This document shows, one piece after another, positions 1-7,397 of a DNA stretch of 37,227 bases (positions are counted from its first letter, which is position 1; the number at the start of each line of letters is the position of its first letter). The DNA lies in assembly GCA_938085045.1 (NCBI GenBank), contig CALKGI010000245.1:1-37227 (forward strand), in the 5' to 3' direction. Origin of the DNA: an uncultured Alteromonadaceae bacterium (lineage in GTDB: Bacteria; Pseudomonadota; Gammaproteobacteria; Enterobacterales; Alteromonadaceae). The notes below the pieces were generated by a model that had not been told where the DNA came from, did no database searches, and worked only from the letters and a program-made list of their open reading frames with translations. The translations under genes were made by a program, and so were the position numbers.

Positions 1-150
1 TTATTAATCTTGTCATTAGAGTGACTAGTGACGGCGATTAATGCCTTGCTACTGTTGATTTTTTCAAGTGGTCCGACACATCGGCAAAATTAGATCAGTT
101 AATTAATAGGTTTGGTATAAGGAAATATTAAGAAATACAAACAAAGAAAA
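1..150. other. Left edge, no supported gene
   Basis: No complete gene is visible. On the plus strand, frame 3 reads as protein-like sequence up to a TAA at 39-41 and, past it, from 42 to a second TAA at 129-131 (ending ...NRFGIRKY). It could be the tail of a gene starting outside the window with a nonsense codon, or simply noncoding. There is no start codon or ribosome binding site here to decide. Confidence 0.2.
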
Positions 151-170
151 GGGGGCAAAAGCCCCCAGTA
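147..170 (-). terminator. Rho-independent terminator of the DHH gene
   Basis: A perfect 6-bp GC stem, GGGGGC/GCCCCC with a 4-base loop, lies at 151-166. Read on the minus strand, 30 bases past the stop of the DHH phosphoesterase gene, it is followed at once by TTTTCTTTG, the usual U-tract. On the plus strand no T-tract follows, so it serves the minus-strand gene. Confidence 0.85.
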
Positions 171-195
171 TCAAACGATTAACTAAAAGCGGCTA

Positions 196-1128
196 TTAAC
201 CGTCTTTGGTAATAACGTCAATCAAGTCGGCCAGTACTACTTCAGCATCGGCATTTGGTACCTGACAAGTGCCAGCAACCATATGACCGCCGCCGCCGTA
301 TTTAAGCATCAGTTCACCAATGTTGGTTTCTGATGAGCGGTCGAAAATCGATTTGCCAGTGGCATATACGGTGTTTTGTTTTTTCAGGCCCCACATTTGG
401 TGAATTGAGATATTACACTGTGGAAACATCGCATAAATCACAAAACGGTTACCAACGTAAATGATTTCTTCTTCACGAAGGTCAAGCACAATCAGGTTTT
501 CATGTATCGTTGAGCAACGCTTAATCTGCTCTTTGAATTTAGCTTCGTGCTCAAAGTATAAATCGTAGCGTTCTTTAACATCTGGCAGCTTAAGAATTTC
601 GTCGATGTCGTGGTTGCGACAATAATCAATCAAATCCATCATCAGGTTGTAGTTTGAGATCCTAAATTCTCTAAAACGGCCTAATCCGGTGCGCGCATCC
701 ATCAAAAAGTTAAGTAACTCCCAATCTTTGGGGTTTAGCACTTCTTCTTTGTTATATTGAGCAGAATCACCTTTATCGACTGCATCCATCATATCTGCCC
801 ACTGCGATGGAAAGACATCGTCACCACCATAATAACGCCACACAACGCGCGCGGCTGATGGCACGTAGGGGTCTATAATGTGATTGGGGTTTTTATCTTT
901 GTTGCGATAAGTTTCAGATAAATGATGGTCAAACGATAAGTGGGCCGCAGCAACATAGGGCAAGTTGGTGGTAATATCATCACCAGTGATCTCTATTTCG
1001 CCAGACTGCATATCTTTTGGGTGAACAAATGTGATCTCATCGATTAACGCCAAATGCCGTAATAATACAGCACATACCAGACCATCAAAATCACTGCGGG
1101 TCACTAATCGATATTTCTTATCAGACAT
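196..1128 (-). CDS. DHH-family phosphoesterase (exopolyphosphatase-related)
   Basis: A 310-residue protein of the DHH/DHHA1 phosphoesterase superfamily, whose members hydrolyse phosphodiester or phosphoanhydride bonds (nanoRNases, pAp phosphatases, some exopolyphosphatases) using two metal ions. The N-terminal domain has the DxD motif SDFDG at residues 12-16 and the name-giving DHH at 67-69. The C-terminal DHHA1 substrate-binding domain has the glycine motif GGGGH at 278-282. There is no signal peptide, so it is cytoplasmic. The ATG start has an AGGA element 7 bases upstream. It is a single-gene unit with its own terminator, divergent from the ovothiol cluster. The family is certain, but the substrate cannot be told from sequence; this long form is usually annotated as exopolyphosphatase-related. 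Confidence 0.88.
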   Translation of the reverse strand: MSDKKYRLVTRSDFDGLVCAVLLRHLALIDEITFVHPKDMQSGEIEITGDDITTNLPYVAAAHLSFDHHLSETYRNKDKNPNHIIDPYVPSAARVVWRYYGGDDVFPSQWADMMDAVDKGDSAQYNKEEVLNPKDWELLNFLMDARTGLGRFREFRISNYNLMMDLIDYCRNHDIDEILKLPDVKERYDLYFEHEAKFKEQIKRCSTIHENLIVLDLREEEIIYVGNRFVIYAMFPQCNISIHQMWGLKKQNTVYATGKSIFDRSSETNIGELMLKYGGGGHMVAGTCQVPNADAEVVLADLIDVITKDG

Positions 1129-1371
1129 GATGTTTCCTAATATTCATCGGATGTTCAAATTTACACTGGTTTTGAGTATAGCCGAACAATACCAAGGAGA
1201 TAAAGCTTCACGCATTTTTATTTCTCGGTCAGTTGTACCGCCTGTAAAAAACCATTAAAAACCCGCAAAAAAAGTAAAAAATGTAGGGTAGATTAGTCGC
1301 TTGGTTCAATCATTTGTCGTAAACTGCGTATACTTTTTTGCTCTAGCCAACAGCGAACCTAACCACACTAG

Positions 1372-2484
1372 ATGAACCCGATAGATTCTCTTGCCATCAT
1401 GGCGATCAAGGTTTTGCAGCATCAAATCTCGAGTGAAGGTTATACGCCCAGAGTCCATTTTGAACTCGAAGGCGGTTATCGGCGCTCCAATCCTTCTCGT
1501 GAAATAAATTATCAGGCCATAAATCTTGCGCTGAAACAACACAATATTCTTGGTTCGCTTAAAAGAGAGTTTTGGCAAAATCAGTGGGAATATGTGTCTG
1601 ACTTTGTTGGCCAGTCGCCGCTAAAAGAAGCCAGCGACTTTGCCGCTGCTAGCCTATTATTACCCAGTTTATTAAAACGTTTTGGTGCCAGCGAAGTTTT
1701 CATTCGGCCAATTTTATGGCAAGGCGATCAAGGTCGATTACAAAGCGGTTGCGATAATATTTTTAGCACCGACACCCGGCCAGTACATATTCCAAACGCC
1801 GTGCAAATCAATATTAGTGCGGATAAAGACGGCACAAATGTCATACCGCATAATGGTTTTGGCGAACGATTACAACAAAGGTTACTCGACACCAGCTTTG
1901 AATGCTGTTTATTGTATTTACCCGAAAGCGAAGGCTTTGAACGCTTGAAGTTAAAAGATAATTTTGATTTGGATGCCGAGTTAAGTTCGCCTCATGAGCT
2001 GTCTGGTGGCCATCAGGGCAGTATTGCGTTGTACAAAGATGTTGGCAAACACAATCAGCCAATGGGCCTGACCCCGCTGGTGTTAGATAACAAACACCAG
2101 CCCATAGCCACCACTCAAGATTGGCACAGCCTTTCGCGTATAGAACACCGCCTTGGTGCATCCTCCGAGCGCTACAATCCTTATGTTAATGTTGCTTTTG
2201 CGCTGTGCAATTTGGCCCAAACAATTGAAGATGTAAAAACCGAACAATCAACCCCGACAGCGCCCGAACGACAATTGCCCACTCAACTGTTCAGTTGCCA
2301 ACAAAAAACCGGGGCGTTTGAAGTTTTTGAAAGTGGATGCTGGTTTAACCAGTCTATTAATCACAGTGTTGCTTTGGTTAAATCAACCAGCCAGACATTT
2401 GGCCAGATACCCGACAATCTTGGCGACTTATTAAAGCAACAAATTATCGATTCATACCAACGCAATTTGTGGGTTGATTCTTGA
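1372..2484 (+). CDS. Degenerate glutamine-synthetase-fold protein upstream of ovoA
   Basis: A 370-residue protein not recognised as a named family. By eye it follows the glutamine synthetase catalytic domain. HFELEGG at residues 29-35 resembles the ExE strand, and QWE at 71-73 resembles the GQNE metal-binding motif, followed by a PLKEASDF helix. PNAVQINIS at 141-149 falls where GS has SGMHCHMSL. RIEHR at 256-260 and NPYVNVAFAL at 269-278 match the GS C-terminal RIExR...aNPYlxxaA signature. The two histidines of the GS HxH motif are replaced by Gln144 and Asn146, and the N-terminal beta-grasp domain is missing. The ATG start follows a 243-base divergent intergenic region. Only 70 bases separate its stop from the ovoA start, so an operon is likely. 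A ligase or amide-forming role in ovothiol metabolism is inference; an inactive homologue or a different kinase-like activity is equally possible. Confidence 0.6.
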   Translation: MNPIDSLAIMAIKVLQHQISSEGYTPRVHFELEGGYRRSNPSREINYQAINLALKQHNILGSLKREFWQNQWEYVSDFVGQSPLKEASDFAAASLLLPSLLKRFGASEVFIRPILWQGDQGRLQSGCDNIFSTDTRPVHIPNAVQINISADKDGTNVIPHNGFGERLQQRLLDTSFECCLLYLPESEGFERLKLKDNFDLDAELSSPHELSGGHQGSIALYKDVGKHNQPMGLTPLVLDNKHQPIATTQDWHSLSRIEHRLGASSERYNPYVNVAFALCNLAQTIEDVKTEQSTPTAPERQLPTQLFSCQQKTGAFEVFESGCWFNQSINHSVALVKSTSQTFGQIPDNLGDLLKQQIIDSYQRNLWVDS

Positions 2485-2554
2485 ACCGGCACACGTATAC
2501 TGTATATTTCGACAGTCGATATATCTAAAAAAAGACAGATTAGAGAATAAAAGC

Positions 2555-4732
2555 ATGAATAATATCAATCGTCATGCCACCAAAATGCCTCTGCTATCAG
2601 GCACTGATGTGGCCGCCAAACGCGCTGAACTGACCTTATACTTCAACCAAACTTGGGCGCTGTATGAATCATTATTTGACACCATCAATGCCGATGAGGC
2701 TTATTTCATTAGACCTGAACCACTGCGTCATCCATTAATTTTTTATTATGGCCATACCGCAACCTTTTTCATCAACAAATTATTGTTGGGCAAGTTCATC
2801 AAAGCGCGTGTCGACAATCATATCGAATCTATTTGCGCGGTAGGTGTCGACGAAATGTCGTGGGATGATTTGAACACAGAGCACTATGACTGGCCTACGG
2901 TGAGTCAAGTTAAAGACTACCGCGATACGGTCAAGGCGCTTATTAATCAACTGATTGAAGATATGCCACTGACATTGCCGATAAAACCAGACTCGCTGGC
3001 TTGGCTGATTTTGATGGGCATTGAGCACGAGCGTATTCATGTTGAAACCTCGTCGGTGATCATGCGGATGTTACCGTTACACTTTTTAAACAACAGTTTG
3101 AGCCAAGACAATATCTGGAATGCCTGCCCCTACACCGAAGAAGCGCCAACCAACGCATTTGTTGGAATTGGCGCAACAACCGTTACTTTGGGCAAACCGG
3201 CCGGCGACGACACCTACGGCTGGGATAACGAATACGGTAGTAAAACCGTTGCCGTTGAGCAATTTAACGCGGGCAAGTATCTGGTTTCAAATCAAGAATT
3301 TATGGCGTTTGTTGAAGACCGTGGTTATCAAACAACACAATACTGGGATGAAGAGGGGCAAAATTGGTTGTCGTTCAGTCAAGCGATTATGCCAAGGTTT
3401 TGGGTTAAACGAGACGGTCATTATTATCAACGCAACCTGCTTGAAGAAATCAAACTACCGTTAAACTGGCCGGTTGAAGTCAACCACCTCGAAGCCAAAG
3501 CTTTTTGCAATTGGAAGTCACAATTAACCTCAAGCCATATACGCCTGCCCACCGAACCAGAATGGACCTGCCTGCGTAACCAACTCGAACAAAACCTACC
3601 AGATTGGGCCGAGGCACCGGGCAATATCAACCTTGAGTATTTTGCTTCACCTTGCCCTGTTGATAAGTTTGCCACTGGTGAATTATTTGATGTGACAGGC
3701 AATGTTTGGCAATGGACGCAAAGCCCTTTTGACGGTTTCAGCGGGTTTAAAGTGCACCCTTTATATGATGATTTTTCAACCCCAACCTTTGATGGTAAAC
3801 ACAACCTCATTAAGGGCGGTTCTTGGATATCTACCGGCAACCTAGCACAACAACATTCACGATACGCTTTTAGAAGACACTTTTTTCAGCACGCAGGCTT
3901 TCGTTATGTGCAATCAGACAACAGTGAAGCCCCAATCGAAAATGTGAATTGTTTTGAAGAGAACCCGGCAGTGGCCGAACAACTTGAACTTCACTACTGT
4001 GACTTCAAAGAAAGCGCTGATTTGCAAAATGGTTTAAGCACTCACAAATTACCTTTTGCATTAGAGAATTACGCCGTTAGTTGCGTTAACGCCTGTTTGA
4101 ACCATTTCGAGCAACCAGAATCTTGCAAGGTACTTGATTTGGGCTGTTCGGTGGGTCGCACATCGTTCGAATTGGCCACTCATTTTGACCATGTAGATGC
4201 GATTGATTTCACTGCCCGATTGATACAACACGCCTTTGGATTGCAAGAGCAAGGCGAAAGCCGTTACACCATTAAAACCGAAGGTGAAATAATGGCGTTC
4301 AAGGATATCAACATCACTGAACACCCTTATAACGACATCAAACACAAAGTTAATTTCTCCCAGGGCGATGCCTGCAACCTCAAACCGCAATATACTGGAT
4401 ATGACCTGATATTGTGCAACAACCAGCTTGAGCAAATGTACAACCCAGAGCTGTTTTTAACCACCATCGACCAGCGGCTTAATGCTCAAGGTTATTTAGT
4501 ATTGACCTCTTGTTACGATTGGCCAGACGAAAGTACCAACAGCAAATGGCTTGGCGGCGTAAAGGTTAATGGTGAAAACTTTACCAGTCTCGATGGTTTG
4601 AAGCAGTTATTGGCCGACCGTTTTGAGTTAATTGAAACGCGAGACATTCCGTTTGTGTTAAAACATTCTGCGCGTATATATCAACTCAATAACAGCCAAA
4701 TGAGCGTTTGGCGTTTAAAGGCTGGTGGATAA
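2555..4732 (+). CDS. ovoA: 5-histidylcysteine sulfoxide synthase / 5-thiohistidine N-methyltransferase (OvoA)
   Basis: OvoA is the bifunctional enzyme of ovothiol A synthesis. Its non-heme iron part joins cysteine to C5 of histidine with O2 to give 5-histidylcysteine sulfoxide, and its SAM-dependent part later methylates 5-thiohistidine. The 725-residue protein has the full architecture. A DinB_2 helical domain (about 20-180) has His66 and the H-x3-H-x-E motif His158/His162/Glu164 for iron. An FGE-sulfatase-type domain (about 200-455) includes GNVWQW at 382-387 and GGSW at 421-424. A Rossmann methyltransferase carries VLDLGCSVGR at 526-535. The ATG at 2555 was chosen because the upstream 27 codons are not conserved-looking and it keeps the DinB domain whole; its ribosome binding site (AGAG) is weak. 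The next gene starts inside its stop codon. Cytoplasmic. Ovothiol is a redox-protective thiol. Confidence 0.93.
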   Translation: MNNINRHATKMPLLSGTDVAAKRAELTLYFNQTWALYESLFDTINADEAYFIRPEPLRHPLIFYYGHTATFFINKLLLGKFIKARVDNHIESICAVGVDEMSWDDLNTEHYDWPTVSQVKDYRDTVKALINQLIEDMPLTLPIKPDSLAWLILMGIEHERIHVETSSVIMRMLPLHFLNNSLSQDNIWNACPYTEEAPTNAFVGIGATTVTLGKPAGDDTYGWDNEYGSKTVAVEQFNAGKYLVSNQEFMAFVEDRGYQTTQYWDEEGQNWLSFSQAIMPRFWVKRDGHYYQRNLLEEIKLPLNWPVEVNHLEAKAFCNWKSQLTSSHIRLPTEPEWTCLRNQLEQNLPDWAEAPGNINLEYFASPCPVDKFATGELFDVTGNVWQWTQSPFDGFSGFKVHPLYDDFSTPTFDGKHNLIKGGSWISTGNLAQQHSRYAFRRHFFQHAGFRYVQSDNSEAPIENVNCFEENPAVAEQLELHYCDFKESADLQNGLSTHKLPFALENYAVSCVNACLNHFEQPESCKVLDLGCSVGRTSFELATHFDHVDAIDFTARLIQHAFGLQEQGESRYTIKTEGEIMAFKDINITEHPYNDIKHKVNFSQGDACNLKPQYTGYDLILCNNQLEQMYNPELFLTTIDQRLNAQGYLVLTSCYDWPDESTNSKWLGGVKVNGENFTSLDGLKQLLADRFELIETRDIPFVLKHSARIYQLNNSQMSVWRLKAGG

Positions 4733-5880
4733 TGGTTTTTAAGCCTTTTAAACATCTTGAGTACATCAGCGCCTTGCGCGAAAAGTTGCCTCAGCCGCTG
4801 CTGTACAACTTAAGTGACTCGTGTGCTCAATCGCTTAACTTTGGCCAGTTAACCGCGCTCGGTGACAACGACCATTTACCAGAACTCGGGTTAGGTTATG
4901 CCAGCATTGCCGGCTCACCACAATTGCGCCAGTCAATCGCGCAATTGCACCAAAAATCATTAGCAGATAAAACTTCACTTAACGAAGACAATGTCACCGT
5001 ATTTTGTGGGGCACAAGAGGCGTTATTTGCCACTTTTAACCATTTGCTCAGTGCTGGTGACGAAGTCATTGTGATAACCCCCTGTTATCCGTCTTTGGTG
5101 GCGGTGCCCGAGCAGCTTGGGGTGACAATCAAAGCCATTGAACTTGAGTTTGAGCGTCAATGGCAGTTCAGTATTGACGACGTTAAAACTCTATTGAGTG
5201 ATAAAACCCGATTGATAGTGCTTAACAGCCCACACAATCCGACCGGTGCGGTATTAGAGCGCACACTTGCATTAGAGATTATTGAACTGGCTCGTAAGCG
5301 CGGCATTTACATTATTTCTGATGAAGTATCGGTATGGTCCGATTATGAACAAACGGGTATCAATCACCCCTTTTTGGCATATGAAAAGACGGTGACTATT
5401 GGCGTATTGTCAAAAAGTTTTGGTTTGGCGGGTGTACGTATCGGCTGGGCAGTTTCACAAGATGAAGCCCTGTTGCAACGATTGAGAGAGATAAGAGGTT
5501 ATACCTCCATTTGTGGCTCTGCAACCGATGAATACTTGGCAACCATTGCACTGAACAATGCTCAGCAGATTCTGGCGGATAACAATGCGCAAATTCAGGC
5601 GAACATAGCAATCTTTGCGCGGTTTATTACGCGAAGCGAAGGCCGCTTTGAATGGCATCAGCCAAAGGCAGGTATTTTGGCTTTAGTTAAGTCGAATTTA
5701 ACCATGCCTGTGCGAGAATTGGTCGAGCAATTGGCGATAAAACACCAGACACTGATATTACCCGGCGATTTGTTTGGCATTGAGGGGAATTATTTTCGCT
5801 TAGGTCTGGGCCGAGAAGATTTTGCTGATGCGTTAGCGCGATTAGAAGCATTTTTGGATGACAATATAACCTCTTGGTAG
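4732..5880 (+). CDS. ovoB: PLP-dependent C-S lyase, OvoB-like (class I/II aminotransferase fold)
   Basis: A 382-residue fold-type I PLP enzyme. Seen features are NSPHNPTG at residues 165-172, the cofactor-contacting Asp197 in SDEV, and the Schiff-base Lys228 in LSKSFGLAGVRIGW. By general family it would be annotated as an aspartate-aminotransferase-like protein. Its position gives the specific call: its ATG at 4732 overlaps the ovoA TAA (TAATG), so translation is probably coupled. The second step of ovothiol synthesis is a PLP C-S lyase (OvoB) that cleaves 5-histidylcysteine sulfoxide to 5-thiohistidine, and this gene fills that slot. An in-frame start 24 bases upstream at 4708 is less likely. 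The substrate assignment is inference from linkage; a true aminotransferase is the alternative. Confidence 0.82.
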   Translation: MVFKPFKHLEYISALREKLPQPLLYNLSDSCAQSLNFGQLTALGDNDHLPELGLGYASIAGSPQLRQSIAQLHQKSLADKTSLNEDNVTVFCGAQEALFATFNHLLSAGDEVIVITPCYPSLVAVPEQLGVTIKAIELEFERQWQFSIDDVKTLLSDKTRLIVLNSPHNPTGAVLERTLALEIIELARKRGIYIISDEVSVWSDYEQTGINHPFLAYEKTVTIGVLSKSFGLAGVRIGWAVSQDEALLQRLREIRGYTSICGSATDEYLATIALNNAQQILADNNAQIQANIAIFARFITRSEGRFEWHQPKAGILALVKSNLTMPVRELVEQLAIKHQTLILPGDLFGIEGNYFRLGLGREDFADALARLEAFLDDNITSW

Positions 5881-6566
5881 GGGCGACGTGACGGCGGGCT
5901 CACATGTCTGCCTACGGCGGTATTTTCGAATATGGCTAAACTATAAAAGCACAAAAAACCACCAATTATTTACCATCAATCTCACAAAAACTCGTTTAAT
6001 GGTCTACACTTAAGTTATCACAGTGAGATTACAAAGCACTCGCTGTTCAGTCTATATCATCTTATTTTATTGTTTAATTGACAAGCCATTCATGCATCGC
6101 AATGACGCTTTTGGCTTGCCTAAATTTATCAAAAAATGACCTGCCCACTGAATGGTAACAAACTAAAATTGACCCTCGCGTGATAAGCAAATAAGCGTCA
6201 GCCAACTGCAACCGTATAAATATTCTGGTCAGTATCGCTACCTAATGTTCTGAAACTCATATCCTACGGCAATATGCGCTTGCATAGCGCTATCTATCAC
6301 TTTTTTGTGCTATTTAGCAGGCCCCAATGGAGAATGAAACGTTCAATGGCATGAAATCCAAGTTGATTACTTTGCACTCTTGTAGCTAGCGGATTTATCC
6401 GCAAAAAATGGTCGTAACACCACCAAACCCCGGGCATAAATGCCCTAACTACGCAAGCGTGCCATTTTCGGATGAACACCTAGCCAAACTTAAGCATTAT
6501 TTCAGTTTTCTGCACAACTGACGCCCATATCCTTTTTCCTTCTTCACATTACGAGGACCCATTATT
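5881..6566. other. 686-base gene-free stretch with REP-like palindromes
   Basis: No supported gene. Three palindromic elements are visible. At 5888-5926 a GC-rich sequence is built around GGCGGGCTCACATGTCTGCC, an imperfect palindrome of REP type. At 6388-6401 GCGGAT-TT-ATCCGC and at 6430-6443 GGGCAT-AA-ATGCCC are perfect 6-bp arms with 2-base spacers. The rest is AT-rich and unremarkable. It separates the ovothiol genes from the permease, so the latter probably has its own promoter. Confidence 0.5.
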
Positions 6567-7325
6567 ATGGAAGCCAGTGTTGACCTGTTAGCCCTTTTGT
6601 TTTTAGTTTCCCTTGCCGCCGGTTTTATCGACGCCATCACAGGTGGTGGCGGACTCATCTCACTGCCAGTATTAATGATGGCCGGACTCTCGCCTGCTCA
6701 GGCACTTGGCACCAATAAGCTCCAAGGTATGTTTGGTAAGCTCTCGTCGGTTCGATATTTTTGGCGGCATAACATGCTCGATTTTTATGCCATGAAGTGG
6801 TTGATATTAGCCTCGTTTTTTGGCGCTATGTTCGGCTCGGTGGCCATTTTACAAGTCGACAGTCAATTTTTACAAAGCTACATGCCGTGGTGCATCGGTG
6901 CGCTGGTATTGTATTTGGTGTTTTCTCCTCGCATCGGCGATATTGACCGCCGTCAGCGAATCACTGTGGGTGTATTTACCTTGGTGGTGGCCAGCACCTT
7001 GGCATTTTACGATGGTTTTTTTGGCCCGGCATCAGGCTCGTTTTTTGCGATAGTATTTGTCGCCCTGCTCGGTTATAACCTCACCAAAGCCACCGCTCAA
7101 ACCAAAGTATTATTGCTGGTCGCCAATATCGCATCATTAGGTGTGTTCATCAGCAGTGGCAGCGTGATGTGGAAAATAGGCTTATGCATGGCGATAGGTC
7201 AATGGATTGGCGCCCACTATGGTTCAGCCATGGTATTCGACAAAGGCAGTAAAATCATTAAACCCATGCTGGTGTCGGTGTGTACTTTGGTTATCTGCAA
7301 GATGGTGTGGTTTGGTCAGGTGTGA
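6567..7325 (+). CDS. TauE/SafE (TSUP) family permease
   Basis: A 252-residue inner-membrane protein of the TSUP family, whose studied members move sulfite, sulfoacetate, thiosulfate or other small organic anions. The sequence is almost entirely hydrophobic helices. The family glycine motif after the first helix (DAITGGGGLISLPVL, residues 22-36) and GTNKLQG at 48-54 are typical, and the second half repeats the pattern (DGFFGPASGSF). Length matches the family. The ATG has a GAGGA element about 9 bases upstream. It is monocistronic and converges on the nucleotidase gene. It follows the ovothiol genes on the same strand, but the 690-base gap argues against an operon, so a link to sulfur metabolism is only a guess. 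The substrate is not determinable. Confidence 0.85.
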   Translation: MEASVDLLALLFLVSLAAGFIDAITGGGGLISLPVLMMAGLSPAQALGTNKLQGMFGKLSSVRYFWRHNMLDFYAMKWLILASFFGAMFGSVAILQVDSQFLQSYMPWCIGALVLYLVFSPRIGDIDRRQRITVGVFTLVVASTLAFYDGFFGPASGSFFAIVFVALLGYNLTKATAQTKVLLLVANIASLGVFISSGSVMWKIGLCMAIGQWIGAHYGSAMVFDKGSKIIKPMLVSVCTLVICKMVWFGQV

Positions 7326-7351
7326 GGCGACAAAGCTAATACTTTGCCGCC
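7326..7351. terminator. Possible hairpin between convergent genes
   Basis: GGCGACAAAG pairs with CTTTGCCGCC (one mismatch) across the 6-base loop CTAATA, beginning at the permease stop codon and lying 46 bases from the stop of the convergent nucleotidase gene. There is no long T-run on either side, so it may be a weak bidirectional terminator or only a transcript end-stabilising hairpin. Confidence 0.4.
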
Positions 7352-7397
7352 CTCTTTGTCGTCCTTCGAGCTAAAGCTATTGACCTTAAAGGCCGAT

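Noticed and set aside
1..131. Tail of a plus-strand gene with an internal stop
   Set aside because: Protein-like reading on both sides of a TAA is suggestive, but the fragment is too short to support a gene or pseudogene call.
6297..6479. 60-residue minus-strand reading frame in the ovoB-permease gap
   Set aside because: It runs through the two palindromes, has no ribosome binding site and reads like chance sequence.
6567..7325. TSUP permease as part of the ovothiol operon
   Set aside because: A 686-base gap with repeats separates them; same strand alone is not enough.
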